Part shown: positions 18,311 to 28,152 of the stretch, piece by piece
Position numbering within the stretch: the first letter of the stretch is position 1
How the letters are laid out: each line of letters begins with the position of its first letter
From: Limimaricola cinnabarinus LL-001
Lineage (GTDB): Bacteria > Pseudomonadota > Alphaproteobacteria > Rhodobacterales > Rhodobacteraceae
DNA length: 64,000 nucleotides
Assembly (NCBI RefSeq): GCF_000466965.1
Contig: NZ_BATB01000001.1
Coordinates: 62,001-126,000 of the forward strand
Direction: 5' to 3'
Program-made: the position numbers and the translations under genes
Notes under the pieces: model-generated
The model's input: only the letters and a program-made list of their open reading frames with translations
What the model was told of the DNA's origin: nothing
Database searches by the model: none

Positions 18311-20266
18311 ATGGCCCAGATCTCCCTCACCTTTCCCGACGGCAACAGCCGCGACTACCCCGCAGGCGTCACCGCCGCCGAGGTGGCGCAGTCGATTTCG
18401 CCCAGCCTCGCCAAGAAGGCCATCTCCGCCGATGTGAACGGCAATCACTGGGACCTGAGCTGGCCGATCCAACATGACAGCCAGATCGCCATTCACTCGA
18501 CCAAGGACGAAGCGCCCTCGCTCGAACTGATGCGCCATGCCTTCGCGCATGTGATGGCCCGCGCGGTGCAGGAGATCTGGCCCGACGTGAAGGTCACCAT
18601 CGGCCCGGTCACCGAGAATGGCTGGTTCTACGACTTCGACCGCTCCGAGCCCTTCACCCCCGAAGACCTCGGCGCGATCGAGAAGAAGATGAAGGAAATC
18701 ATCGCCAAGTCCGAGCCGATCCGCAACGAGGTGTGGGACCGGGCGCAGGCGCGCGCCTACTATCAGGAGCGCGGCGAGACCTTCAAGATCGAGCTTCTCG
18801 ACCGCATCCCCGAGGACGCACCGATCCGCATGTACTGGCATGGCGAGTGGCAGGATCTCTGCCGCGGTCCGCATCTTCAGCATCTGGGCCAGCTGCCGGC
18901 CGACGCGTTCAAGCTGATGGGCGTCTCGGGTGCCTACTGGTTCGGCGACGTGTCGCGGCCGCAGCTGCAGCGCATCTCGGGCGTCGGTTTCCGCAACCGC
19001 GACGAGCTCAAGGCGCATCTGACCATGCTGGAGGAGGCCGCCAAGCGCGACCACCGCAAGCTCGGCCGCGAGATGGACCTGTATCACCTGCAGGAGGAAG
19101 CGCCGGGCATGGTGTTCTGGCACCCGAACGGCTGGACCGTCTACCGCGCGCTCGAAGACTACATGCGCCGCCGCCAGAACGCCGCCGGTTACCGCGAAAT
19201 CCGCACGCCGCAGGTCGTCGACCGGGTGCTGTGGGAGCGGTCGGGCCACTGGGAGGCGTATCGCGAGAACATGTTCATCGTCGAGGTGGACGAGGAAGGC
19301 GCGAAGGAAAAGCGCACCAATGCGCTCAAACCCATGAACTGCCCCTGCCACGTGCAGGTGTACAATCAGGGCCTCAAATCCTACCGCGACCTGCCGCTCA
19401 GGCTCGCGGAGTTCGGCTCCTGCCACCGCTACGAATCCTCGGGCTCCATGCACGGGCTGATGCGGGTGCGCGGCTTCGTGCAGGACGACGCGCATATCTT
19501 CTGCACCGAAGACCAGCTGGAGCAGGAATGCGCCGACTTCATCGGCCTGCTGGCTTCGGTCTATCACGATCTCGGCTTCGAGAAGTTCGACATCAAGCTC
19601 TCGACCCGGCCCGAGACCCGCGTGGGTTCGGACGAGATCTGGGACAAAGCCGAGACTGCGCTCGAAAAGGCGATCCAGAAGGCCGGGGCGGAGTATACCG
19701 TCGATCCGGGCGAAGGCGCGTTCTATGGCCCCAAGCTCGACTTCAAGCTCACCGACGCGATCGGGCGCGAGTGGCAGTGCGGCACCTTCCAGGCCGATTT
19801 CAACCTGCCCGACCGGCTGGATGCGGAGTTCGTCAACGAAAAGGGCGACAAGGCGCGGCCCGTCATGCTGCACCGCGCGATCCTTGGCTCGTTCGAGCGG
19901 TTCTTGGGCATCCTGATCGAGAACCACGCCGGTCGCCTGCCGCTCTGGCTCGCACCGCGTCAGGTCGTCGTGGCCTCGATCGTCTCGGATGCCGACGACT
20001 ACGTGCACGAGGTGGTCGCGGCGCTGCGACGCGCCGGCATCCGCGCCGAGGCCGACACCCGCAACGAGAAGATCAACTACAAGGTGCGCGAGCATTCGGT
20101 CGGCAAGGTGCCGGTGATCCTCGCCATCGGCGGCCGCGAGGTCGAGGAGCGCACCGTCAGCCTGCGTCGCTTGGGCGAGAACCGCTCCGAGGTGCTGCCG
20201 CTCGACGACGTTCTGACGCGCCTCCGCGACGAGGCGACGCCGCCGGACCTGCGCCGCGCGGGCTGA
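18311..20266 (+). CDS. thrS: Threonine--tRNA ligase
   Basis: Class II synthetase charging tRNA-Thr, 651 residues. Domain order is an N-terminal TGS domain ([20 protein letters not shown]), then the editing/SAD domain ([17 protein letters not shown] with its zinc-like His residues). The catalytic core contains [32 protein letters not shown] and a motif-3 region ending [22 protein letters not shown]-terminal anticodon-binding domain ends the protein. GAGGAGG lies 6 bases before ATG 18311. The 158 bases upstream show no T-box-like leader. A strong terminator for this gene lies inside the convergent ArsC-like gene at 20344-20368. Confidence 0.97.
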   Translation: MAQISLTFPDGNSRDYPAGVTAAEVAQSISPSLAKKAISADVNGNHWDLSWPIQHDSQIAIHSTKDEAPSLELMRHAFAHVMARAVQEIWPDVKVTIGPVTENGWFYDFDRSEPFTPEDLGAIEKKMKEIIAKSEPIRNEVWDRAQARAYYQERGETFKIELLDRIPEDAPIRMYWHGEWQDLCRGPHLQHLGQLPADAFKLMGVSGAYWFGDVSRPQLQRISGVGFRNRDELKAHLTMLEEAAKRDHRKLGREMDLYHLQEEAPGMVFWHPNGWTVYRALEDYMRRRQNAAGYREIRTPQVVDRVLWERSGHWEAYRENMFIVEVDEEGAKEKRTNALKPMNCPCHVQVYNQGLKSYRDLPLRLAEFGSCHRYESSGSMHGLMRVRGFVQDDAHIFCTEDQLEQECADFIGLLASVYHDLGFEKFDIKLSTRPETRVGSDEIWDKAETALEKAIQKAGAEYTVDPGEGAFYGPKLDFKLTDAIGREWQCGTFQADFNLPDRLDAEFVNEKGDKARPVMLHRAILGSFERFLGILIENHAGRLPLWLAPRQVVVASIVSDADDYVHEVVAALRRAGIRAEADTRNEKINYKVREHSVGKVPVILAIGGREVEERTVSLRRLGENRSEVLPLDDVLTRLRDEATPPDLRRAG

Positions 20267-20270
20267 GGCC

Positions 20271-20567
20271 CTAGACCCCTTGGCGGTAGGCCCCGCCCTC
20301 TTCGATCACCGGGCGCTTCAGAAGCGCCGGGTGATCCTCCAGAAGCCCGGCCACTGGCCGGGCTTTTTCGTCCTCGCCCAGCCCCCGCCACGTGGTCGAG
20401 GAGCGGTTGATCGCACGGTCGCCAAAGGCCGCGACGATCGCCGCGCGCTCCTCCGCCTCCAGAGGCTCCGCCCGCACGTCGACCAGCACTGGATCATGCC
20501 CTTGCGCGGTCAGCGCCTTCATCGCGGCGCGCGTCTTGTCGCAGTTCTTCAGCCCGAGAACCCGCAT
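20271..20567 (-). CDS. ArsC/Spx-family thioredoxin-fold protein
   Basis: Protein of 98 residues with the ArsC/Spx fold. MRVLGLKNCDKTRAAMKAL carries a single Cys9 in a CDKTR motif, followed by DVRAEPLEAEE, NRSSTTWRGLGEDEK, and LLKRPVIEEGG, whose RPV is conserved. The single N-terminal Cys and short length fit the YffB-like subgroup more than a classical arsenate reductase, and no ars genes are near, so arsenate reduction should not be assumed. ATG 20567 begins the conserved region; a longer in-frame start adds residues of no known type. Part of its coding sequence is also the thrS terminator. Confidence 0.85.
   Translation of the reverse strand: MRVLGLKNCDKTRAAMKALTAQGHDPVLVDVRAEPLEAEERAAIVAAFGDRAINRSSTTWRGLGEDEKARPVAGLLEDHPALLKRPVIEEGGAYRQGV
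20344..20368 (+). terminator. thrS intrinsic terminator lying within the ArsC-like coding region
   Basis: AGCCCGGCC (20344-20352), a three-base loop ACT, then GGCCGGGCT (20356-20364) forms a perfect 9-bp stem running directly into TTTTT (20364-20368). It is 78 bases past the thrS stop and oriented for thrS. On the other strand the same bases encode KARPVAGL of the ArsC-like protein. Confidence 0.8.
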
Positions 20568-20665
20568 CTTTCCCTCCACATGTGATTTGCCTTTCAGTGC
20601 CGCGCCTACTGTCCTTGGCAACCGCAAGGCGTGCGGTCGCAGTTCCAGTGACGGGAGTATGTGCC

Positions 20666-20872
20666 ATGCCGAAGGGCACCGTGAAATGGTTCAACACCAC
20701 CAAGGGCTATGGTTTCATCGCGCCGGAGGATGGCGGCAAGGACATCTTCGTCCACATCTCGGCGGTGGAACGCTCCGGCCTCACCGGCCTCGCCGATGAC
20801 GAGCCGGTGGAGTTCGAGTTGATCGAAGGGCGGGATGGTCGGGAGATGGCGGGGAATTTGCGGAAAGTTTAA
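20666..20872 (+). CDS. Cold-shock domain protein
   Basis: Single cold-shock domain of 68 residues that binds single-stranded nucleic acid. It opens MPKGTVKWFN and contains both RNA-binding motifs, KGYGFI (13-18) and DIFVHI (26-31), then the usual VEFELIEGRDGREMAGNL. ATG 20666 gives the canonical length; GGGAG lies about 11 bases before it. It is divergent from the ArsC-like gene with about 100 bases between starts, where any cold-responsive 5' leader would lie, but I see no clear structure there. Confidence 0.95.
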   Translation: MPKGTVKWFNTTKGYGFIAPEDGGKDIFVHISAVERSGLTGLADDEPVEFELIEGRDGREMAGNLRKV

Positions 20873-20888
20873 CAATCGTTCTTCAGAT

Positions 20889-21467
20889 TTACTCAACGTG
20901 GAACTGATATGGAGCGACTTGAGATAGGAACTCCTCCCTATCCCGGTCACTTTTCGTCATAAAGCCCTCAATATTTACATACTTTAATGCAATCCTGCCT
21001 GATGCAGATACTTTATAGAGGTCATAGGGGTCGCCCAACATATAAGCGGCGACATAGTACCGCTCTATGTATCCGTTCTTTCTTAACAATCTCACATCAG
21101 GATGACTTGACCGCAGTTGGGTTGCATCTGGCTCCTGACTTTCGACAAGACTAAGAATTACTTGAGGTCGGAGCGAAAGGTTGGAATTTGCCGCACCCCA
21201 ATGCCGTACCATGCATTTGTATATACCAATAATTCTTCCCCACAGGCTTTTTACCACCTCAAAGGCAAACAAGGCCAGCGCCACACACAAGACGATAAAA
21301 AGCAAATATTTTGCGTTTGAGAACGATGCCTCTATTTCGTTTTTGGCAAGATATTCAAAAGGATCTTTGATCGACAGGTAGGGCACTGTGATCCCGATGA
21401 GTATCATCCGGGCAGGCGTAAATAGGTGGCCCATCTTTATAGTAAGCCAAGACCAAATCTCGCTCAT
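20889..21467 (-). CDS. AT-rich two-helix membrane protein, SieB-like architecture
   Basis: Protein of 192 residues. Two hydrophobic helices (about 16-33 and 54-72) precede a cytoplasmic domain from residue 90 on. That domain has helix [11 protein letters not shown], then [17 protein letters not shown], then [18 protein letters not shown], a winged-helix-like order. This layout resembles phage/prophage superinfection-exclusion protein B (SieB), which aborts infection at the membrane; the match is by architecture only, so function is inferred. The gene is strikingly AT-rich against its GC-rich neighbours, a sign of recent acquisition. Its ATG overlaps the thyX stop as ATGA, so it is probably co-translated with thyX. 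Confidence 0.7.
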   Translation of the reverse strand: MSEIWSWLTIKMGHLFTPARMILIGITVPYLSIKDPFEYLAKNEIEASFSNAKYLLFIVLCVALALFAFEVVKSLWGRIIGIYKCMVRHWGAANSNLSLRPQVILSLVESQEPDATQLRSSHPDVRLLRKNGYIERYYVAAYMLGDPYDLYKVSASGRIALKYVNIEGFMTKSDRDREEFLSQVAPYQFHVE

Positions 21468-22387
21468 TTTCCAACGATAGCCTCAAACTCCCGCCACTCC
21501 CGAGCACTCATCCCGGACGTCTCCTGAGTCACCTCCTCCCCAGCGAGCATCCGACGCAGGCACTTTACACCGGAAGCTGAAAGCGTCACCCCCCCGAGGC
21601 GATACTCCTCGAAGGCGCGGTAGGCGGCGGGCACCCAGTCCCTGACCATCTCGCAGATTGCGTCGGCATAGACCCGGATCTCGTATTGCGCGTGGGGATC
21701 GGCGCGCAGGCGCAGGAAGTGAAACAGGTTGTGCAGGTCCACCTTCCAATACCACTGCGTGTAGATGTTGGCGGGCAGGTTCATCCGCGCCAGTTCGCGC
21801 GCGAGGCCCTGCTGGCCTCCCCCATCAGGTGACGTGTCCGAGATCATCGCCTCGTAATGGTCATAGGCGCGATGCGCGTCTTCGCGCAGCCAGTCGAGCA
21901 CGCGGGCCGATTCCTCCGCGCCCAGCACATCGCCCCGGCCCTGATTGTTCTGGCTCGACTGCGCGGCGAGGTCTTCAGGCCGCGGGATGTAGAACTCCCG
22001 GTCGAGGATCGAGTAGCGGGCGGAGTATTCGTTGACGTTAGCGGTGCGGTGGCGGATCCACTGGCGCGCGACGAAGACGGGCAGCTTCACGTGCAGCTTC
22101 AGCTCGCACATCTCGAACGGCGTCGAGTGCCAGTGCCGCATCAGGTAGCGGATCAGCCCCTCGTCGTTCTGCACCGACTTGGTGCCGCGCCCGTAGCTGA
22201 CGCGCGCCGCCTGACAGATCGCGGCGTCGTCGCCCATGTAGTCGATCATCCGCACGAAGCCGTGGTCGAGCACCGGCATCGCGCGGTAGAGGTGCTTTTC
22301 GGCCCCGTCCGAGACGGCGCGCAGGGTGGATCGGGGGGTGGCGCGCAGATCGGCGATCTCGGCGTCCTGCTCGGGCGTCAGCGGCAT
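21464..22387 (-). CDS. thyX: FAD-dependent thymidylate synthase
   Basis: Makes dTMP from dUMP with methylene-THF, NADPH and FAD. The 307-residue protein contains the ThyX signature RHR-x7-S as [11 protein letters not shown] (112-122). Other family features are [19 protein letters not shown] and the C-terminal region [18 protein letters not shown] followed by HAQYEIR. It is longer than minimal ThyX but normal for alphaproteobacteria. I chose ATG 22387 because GGAGACTCC precedes it and upstream sequence is not family-like. The SieB-like gene is translationally coupled downstream. It is divergent from the lipoprotein gene by 157 bases. Confidence 0.95.
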   Translation of the reverse strand: MPLTPEQDAEIADLRATPRSTLRAVSDGAEKHLYRAMPVLDHGFVRMIDYMGDDAAICQAARVSYGRGTKSVQNDEGLIRYLMRHWHSTPFEMCELKLHVKLPVFVARQWIRHRTANVNEYSARYSILDREFYIPRPEDLAAQSSQNNQGRGDVLGAEESARVLDWLREDAHRAYDHYEAMISDTSPDGGGQQGLARELARMNLPANIYTQWYWKVDLHNLFHFLRLRADPHAQYEIRVYADAICEMVRDWVPAAYRAFEEYRLGGVTLSASGVKCLRRMLAGEEVTQETSGMSAREWREFEAIVGK

Positions 22388-22544
22388 GGGGGAGTCTCCT
22401 GAATCCGGGTCTGCCCATCCATAGCCGCCGCGTGGCAGGAGGGAAACAACCCCGCACCGGGACCGGCGCGCAGGGCGGCGCGCGTTGACACCCCCCCGCC
22501 CCGCCCGGACAGTCGGCGCGACACGCAGAGCCGAGGGCCGCCCG

Positions 22545-23630
22545 ATGATCCGTCTTCTCTCCACCGCCGCGCTGCTGGCGCTTCTGACCGGCTGCGGCGA
22601 TGGCCAGCCCTTCGAATTCGAGGGGGAGGAGACGACCGACGCCGGCGACGACACGACGCCCGACGCCCCGGACGACGACGATGGCTTTGACGGCGATATC
22701 GAGGTGCCGCCCGGCACCACCAACCCTACGCCCGACGATTCCATCGTGCGGTTCGAGCCCGAGGGCGAGGCGGGCGGCGGCTTCGTGCGGACGGTCTCCT
22801 ACAATGCCGCTGCCCAGAGTTTCACCGTCGACAACCTCGCCTTCGACGGGGTCGGCCCCTATCAACCCAACGACAGCCCCGACACGCTCGGCGGCTATGC
22901 CGTGTTCGAGAGCGACCGGACCGTCACGGACAGGGTGAACGGCGAGGAGGTGGATCAGCTCGACTACCGCGCGATCTATGGGGTGAGCACCAACCGCACC
23001 ACCGTGGATGGCGAGCGCCTGCCGGTGTCGCGCTTTGCGATCGTGCGCAGCGGCGATTTTACGGGCTATGGCTTCGGCGGCTTTCTCTACGAGCGCAACG
23101 GCGGCATGGAACTGCCGACCCGGCGCGACGGTCAGGCGGTTTTCGTGGGCGATTACGCGGGCCTGCGCGTCTTTGACGGGCGCGGTGGTCAGGAGCTGAC
23201 CGAGGCCAAGATGAGCATCGCGGTCGATTTCACCGATTTCAACAGCTCGGAAGGTGTCGACGGGGTGCTCTATGACCGCCGCGCCTATACGCGTGACGGC
23301 GCCGACATCGTGGTCAACCGCAGCGGCTCCCGGCGCGAGGATGCCACGGGCACCGCCGTGCTCGACCTGCCGGTGGCCCGGTTCACCCTCGCCACCGGTT
23401 CGGTCACCGACGACGGCGAAATCCTCGGCTCCATCAGCAGCCGCGTCGCGGTTGACGGCAGGGTTCAGGATTATGAGGACGGCACCTATTACGGCATCAT
23501 CGGCGGCGATCTCGACACGGGCGGCGAGGTGGTCGGCGTGCTGGTGATGACGTCGAACGATCCGCGATACGACGGTGTGACGGCGCAGGAGACCGGGGGC
23601 TTCATCCTGTACCGCGACGCCAACCGCTGA
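22545..23630 (+). CDS. Putative Slam-dependent surface lipoprotein (TbpB-like barrel)
   Basis: Predicted lipoprotein of 361 residues. The signal peptide [18 protein letters not shown] has a lipobox LTGC, with the lipidated Cys at about 17. A long acidic linker rich in Asp/Thr/Pro follows (about 22-60), then a beta-rich domain. The beta domain repeats Gly-hairpin patterns such as [31 protein letters not shown] and [21 protein letters not shown], like the C-terminal eight-stranded barrel of transferrin-binding protein B-type lipoproteins. Its TGA overlaps the ATG of the Slam gene (TGATG), so the two form one unit. I infer it is the cargo flipped to the cell surface by that Slam. The bound ligand is unknown. 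Confidence 0.78.
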   Translation: MIRLLSTAALLALLTGCGDGQPFEFEGEETTDAGDDTTPDAPDDDDGFDGDIEVPPGTTNPTPDDSIVRFEPEGEAGGGFVRTVSYNAAAQSFTVDNLAFDGVGPYQPNDSPDTLGGYAVFESDRTVTDRVNGEEVDQLDYRAIYGVSTNRTTVDGERLPVSRFAIVRSGDFTGYGFGGFLYERNGGMELPTRRDGQAVFVGDYAGLRVFDGRGGQELTEAKMSIAVDFTDFNSSEGVDGVLYDRRAYTRDGADIVVNRSGSRREDATGTAVLDLPVARFTLATGSVTDDGEILGSISSRVAVDGRVQDYEDGTYYGIIGGDLDTGGEVVGVLVMTSNDPRYDGVTAQETGGFILYRDANR

Positions 23631-24988
23631 TGCGGCCGATGCGTCTGCGGACCCTTGCCGCGACGGCGGTGCTGGCGCTCGGCCTGACGGGCCCTGCCAC
23701 GGCGCAGACCACGCTCGACGCCGCAGGGCTGCGCGCGCTCGCGGTGTCCGAGATGGCGCGGGGCAATCTCGCGCAGGCCGAGACGATGGCGCGCGCGTTG
23801 CTGGCGCATGACCCCCGGGACGCCACGGCGCTGACGCTGGCCGCCGAAGGGGCCGTGGCGCGCGGCGACTGGGCCAGGGCGCAGGAATTGGCCCGGCGCG
23901 CCCATGCCCGCATCGAGGGACCGGCGCGGTTTCGCATGGCGCGCATCGTGGCTTTCGCCCTGGCCAAGCAGGGGCGCTTCACCCGGGCGCAGTTCTGGTT
24001 GCGCCGGGCCGAACCCGACGCGCCCGACCTACGTGCGGCCGCCGGGCTGGCACGCGACTACCGCATGGTCGCGTCGCGAAACCCGCTATCCTTCCGGCTG
24101 GGGCTGAACGTGGCGCCGTCGTCGAACGTCAACGGCGGCAGCCGCGCGCGGACCCTGACGCTGCCCGGCCTGCCTTTCGAGTTCGAGCTGTCCGGTGACG
24201 CGCGGGCTTTGTCGGGTCTTGCGGTCACCGGCTCGGTAGAGCTTGGCTACGACCTGCCGCCCCTCCCGACCGGCCCCGTGCGGCTCGATTTTCGCGCCAT
24301 GGGGCGGACCTACCGGCTCAGCGACAGCGCGCGGGCGCAGGCGCCGGAAGCGCGGGGCCGGGATTTCGCACAGGCGGTACTGGGCTTTGGCGCGAACCAC
24401 CGGCTGTTGCGCAGCGGTGCCCCGCCGATCGACCTTTCGGCCGAGCTGGCGCGAACCTGGTACGGGGGCGAACCCTATCTGGACACGCTGCGGCTTGGGG
24501 CTTCGCGGGGCGTGGCGCTCGATGCCGGGCGCAGGCTAGAGCTGTCGCTCGGGCTGGAGCGGGTGGAGCGACGCGACATAACGGCGGACTGGTGGATGCC
24601 GTCGGTCGGCGCGGTGTTGCGGCAGCGGGTCGGCGATGACCGGCTCGACCTCACGGCCCGGCTGCGCGACCTGCGCAGCGACCGGCCCGACACCGGCCAC
24701 GAAAGTGTCGCACTCGGAGCCGACTACAGATTCGGGCGGAGCTTTGGCCCGGCGCGGCTCGGCCTTGGAATCGAGGGCGAATGGCGCGATTACGATGCCT
24801 CGCGCTATACTACGGGCGGGCGCGACGACCGATCGCTGCGGCTTGATGCGCGGATCGGATTGCCCGATCTCGGGCGCTACGGATTCTATCCCGAAGTGGG
24901 GCTGAGCGCCGAGCGGGTCTGGTCGCAGGTCGATCTGTTCGATGAGGAAACCCTGACCCTGGATCTCGGCCTGCGTTCGGCCTTCTAA
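23630..24988 (+). CDS. Surface lipoprotein assembly modifier (Slam, DUF560) with TPR and beta-barrel
   Basis: Outer-membrane protein of 452 residues. A signal peptide (AATAVLALGLTGPATAQ) is followed by a periplasmic TPR region (about 28-150: LAVSEMARGNLAQAETMARA, LAKQGRFTRAQFWLRRAEPD). The C-terminal part is a beta-barrel of alternating strands from about 165 ending in a terminal Phe. The junction FRLGLNVAPSSNVNGGS matches the conserved Pro-Ser-Ser-Asn start of Slam barrels, and the end ERVWSQVDLFDEETLTLDLG has the usual final strands. Slams move lipoproteins across the outer membrane. The gene directly upstream encodes a lipoprotein and overlaps it by one base, matching known Slam-cargo gene pairs. 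A downstream inverted repeat lies at 24989-25038. Confidence 0.82.
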   Translation: MRPMRLRTLAATAVLALGLTGPATAQTTLDAAGLRALAVSEMARGNLAQAETMARALLAHDPRDATALTLAAEGAVARGDWARAQELARRAHARIEGPARFRMARIVAFALAKQGRFTRAQFWLRRAEPDAPDLRAAAGLARDYRMVASRNPLSFRLGLNVAPSSNVNGGSRARTLTLPGLPFEFELSGDARALSGLAVTGSVELGYDLPPLPTGPVRLDFRAMGRTYRLSDSARAQAPEARGRDFAQAVLGFGANHRLLRSGAPPIDLSAELARTWYGGEPYLDTLRLGASRGVALDAGRRLELSLGLERVERRDITADWWMPSVGAVLRQRVGDDRLDLTARLRDLRSDRPDTGHESVALGADYRFGRSFGPARLGLGIEGEWRDYDASRYTTGGRDDRSLRLDARIGLPDLGRYGFYPEVGLSAERVWSQVDLFDEETLTLDLGLRSAF

Positions 24989-25038
24989 GGTGCGGCACTG
25001 GCGGCGGGCGCGTGGCGTGCTAGGCTCCGTGCCGCACC
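24989..25038. repeat. 10-bp perfect inverted repeat between slam and gloA
   Basis: GGTGCGGCAC (24989-24998) and GTGCCGCACC (25029-25038) flank 30 bases. The repeat begins immediately after the slam stop codon and ends about 20 bases before the gloA start. It could be a T-less terminator or a dyad regulator site for gloA; the sequence alone does not decide. Confidence 0.5.
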
Positions 25039-25059
25039 GCAACGAGGAGGCCGCGCGCA

Positions 25060-25488
25060 ATGGCATTGAAATATCTGCACACCATGGTTCGAGTGAAGGA
25101 CCTCGAGAAGAGCATGGCCTTTTACGAACTGCTCGGCCTCAGGGAGACCAGCCGCAAGGAGAGCGAAGGCGGGCGCTTCACCCTCGTCTTCATGGCCCCT
25201 CCCGGTCAGGAGGAATGCCCGGTCGAGTTGACCTGGAACTGGGACGGCGACGAGGGGCTACCCTCCGACAGCCGCCATTTCGGCCACCTCGCCTACCGGG
25301 TGGACGACATCTACGAGACCTGCCGTCACCTTCAGGAGAACGGCGTCACGATCAACCGGCCGCCGCGCGACGGGCACATGGCCTTTGTGCGTTCGCCCGA
25401 CAACGTCTCGATCGAGCTTTTGCAGGAGGGCGACGCCCTTCCGGCGCAAGAGCCTTGGGCCAGCATGGAAAACTCCGGCCACTGGTAA
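25060..25488 (+). CDS. gloA: Lactoylglutathione lyase (glyoxalase I)
   Basis: Converts the methylglyoxal-glutathione hemithioacetal to S-lactoylglutathione. The 142-residue protein starts MALKYLHTMVRVKDLEKSMA with the first metal His (LHTMVRV). It continues with YELLGLRETSR, LTWNWD (glutathione region, metal Glu nearby), GHLAYRVDDIYETC (second His), and ends in SPDNVSIELLQEG with the last metal Glu. This is the two-fold vicinal oxygen chelate fold. AACGAGGAGG precedes the ATG. It is convergent with the LdtR-like regulator. Confidence 0.93.
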   Translation: MALKYLHTMVRVKDLEKSMAFYELLGLRETSRKESEGGRFTLVFMAPPGQEECPVELTWNWDGDEGLPSDSRHFGHLAYRVDDIYETCRHLQENGVTINRPPRDGHMAFVRSPDNVSIELLQEGDALPAQEPWASMENSGHW

Positions 25489-25536
25489 GGCCCTGACCCT
25501 AGCCCCGCAGCCGTCACGACAGGGGCGGCGGCGGGG

Positions 25537-26049
25537 TCAGTAGATATAGCGGATCTGATCGGTCCAGTAGCGTTCGATCCGGCGCAGCGACATGGTGATG
25601 TCGTCGATCCCGGTCTGGTCAAGCACGCCGCGCGACAGCATCCCCGCCGCATGGCTCTCGAAAAGCGTATCGACGATGTCGCGGATGCGCCGCCCATTCT
25701 CGGTCAGGCGCACGCGCACCGACCGGCGATCGATCTGACAGCGCTGGTGGTGCATATAGCCCGCCTCGACCAGCTTCTTGAGATTGTAGCTGACATTGCT
25801 GCCCTGATAGTAGCCGCGCGACTTCAGCTCGCCCGCCGTCACCTCGTTGTCACCCACATTGAACAGCAGCAAGGCCTGCACGGCGTTGATCTCGATCACG
25901 CCGACACGCTCGAACTCGTCCTTGATCACGTCGAGCAGCAGCCGGTGCAGCCGCTCCACGAGGGTGAGGCTGTCGAGATAGCTCGTCATGAAGGCCATAT
26001 CCCGCGCTCCGCGCAGCGCCGGCTCCAAAGAGGAATGCACACTCATCAT
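25537..26049 (-). CDS. MarR-family regulator, LdtR-like
   Basis: Winged-helix regulator of about 170 residues. The core LDSLTLVERLHRLLLDVIKD, then VQALLLFNVGDNEVTAGELK, then RGYYQGSNVSYNLKKLVEAG with QIDRRSVRVRLTENG is the pattern of LdtR of Liberibacter and rhizobia, which controls an L,D-transpeptidase and stress genes. It is widely conserved as a single copy in alphaproteobacteria. The transpeptidase gene is not in this window. ATG 26049 is preceded by GGAG; a TTG one codon earlier and ATG 26046 are alternatives. Confidence 0.88.
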   Translation of the reverse strand: MMSVHSSLEPALRGARDMAFMTSYLDSLTLVERLHRLLLDVIKDEFERVGVIEINAVQALLLFNVGDNEVTAGELKSRGYYQGSNVSYNLKKLVEAGYMHHQRCQIDRRSVRVRLTENGRRIRDIVDTLFESHAAGMLSRGVLDQTGIDDITMSLRRIERYWTDQIRYIY

Positions 26050-26127
26050 CAAATCTCCGTTCTGCCCGCTCGAAGGCAGGATTGCGGCAGAATGACAAAG
26101 AAACGGTTAAATTTCCTCGGGCTGGGG

Positions 26128-26433
26128 TCAGCGCGGGCGGGTCACGCCGCGCGCGCCGTCGGCGATCTCGGCCACGAGGGCGGCATATCGCTCCGGGACC
26201 GGAAGGGCGCCCGACACCCAAGCATAGAGGTCGTGGTCGTTCTCGGACAAAAGCCGGTCGTAAAGTCCGAGCTCCGCATCGCTCATCGCCGCAACGCGCC
26301 GGCTGGCGAAGTCCTGCAGGATCAGATCCATCTCCTTGATGCCGCGCCGCATCGAGCGCATCTGCAGGCGCCGTTCGCGGGTATCGCGAGGTTCGTCCGA
26401 GGGCGCTTCGGCCTCGATCGGCAGCCCGCTCAC
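26128..26433 (-). CDS. sdhE: FAD assembly factor SdhE (succinate dehydrogenase flavinylation)
   Basis: Small helical protein of 101 residues that helps attach FAD covalently to SdhA. The diagnostic RGxxE motif is R30-G31-I-K-E34 within SMRRGIKEMDLIL, followed by AELGLYDRLLSENDHDLYAW, typical of the family. Translation starts at GTG 26433, which overlaps the stop of the upstream XRE-type regulator (GTGA) and has GGAGG upstream within that gene. The pair is therefore probably co-expressed. The sdh operon itself is not in the window. Confidence 0.88.
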   Translation of the reverse strand: MSGLPIEAEAPSDEPRDTRERRLQMRSMRRGIKEMDLILQDFASRRVAAMSDAELGLYDRLLSENDHDLYAWVSGALPVPERYAALVAEIADGARGVTRPR

Positions 26434-26816
26434 GAGGCCCCCTCCACGCTGCGCTTGAGTCGCTTTTCCAAGGTCGCCATGCGCTCGGCGGCCTGCACCA
26501 TTTCGGCGCGCAGCACTCGCATTTCGGAGAGGATCTCTGACAGGGCCATGGGCGGCGTCTCGGAGGTGGGGGCCTCGGGGCCATCGCCGCGCCCGGTCAG
26601 GAGCCAGCTCAGCGATACGTTGAGCATACCCGCGAGCATCTGCAGCCGGTTGGCGCGGGGCTCGTCCATGTCGTCTTCCCAAGCCTGCAGGGTGGACACC
26701 TCTACCCCGATCCGTGTCGCCAGCGCCTCCTGGCTCAGCCCCGCGCCCTCGCGCGCACCGGCCAGCCTGTCGCCGAAAGTGGCGGCCGTTTCGCTGTAAT
26801 AGCCCTCATCCTGCAT
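26430..26816 (-). CDS. XRE-type helix-turn-helix regulator with C-terminal coiled coil
   Basis: Cytoplasmic DNA-binding protein of 128 residues. The HTH_3 domain spans about residues 14-68 (FGDRLAGAREGAGLSQEALA, then GVEVSTLQAWEDD, then NRLQMLAGMLNVSLSWLLTG). A Pro-rich linker and a predicted coiled coil follow (LSEMRVLRAEMVQAAERMAT, then LEKRLKR). I chose ATG 26816 (MQDEGYYSETAATFG). Its last codons overlap the sdhE start, giving a two-gene unit. Its target is unknown; the linkage makes respiratory or flavin-related control possible. Confidence 0.85.
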   Translation of the reverse strand: MQDEGYYSETAATFGDRLAGAREGAGLSQEALATRIGVEVSTLQAWEDDMDEPRANRLQMLAGMLNVSLSWLLTGRGDGPEAPTSETPPMALSEILSEMRVLRAEMVQAAERMATLEKRLKRSVEGAS

Positions 26817-26837
26817 CACGCGTCCCTTCCCGGCTAG

Positions 26838-28145
<1,308 letters not shown>

Positions 28146-28152
28146 GCGAGGG

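Noticed and set aside
17219-20095. A 958-codon open frame on the minus strand across thrS
   Set aside because: It is antisense to a clear, complete thrS and composed of His/Arg/Asp/Gly-rich low-information sequence typical of GC-rich shadow frames.
25480-25540. CTGACCC/GGGTCAG dyad between convergent gloA and the LdtR-like gene as a terminator
   Set aside because: Arms are short with a long spacer and no T-tract, so a structure cannot be supported.
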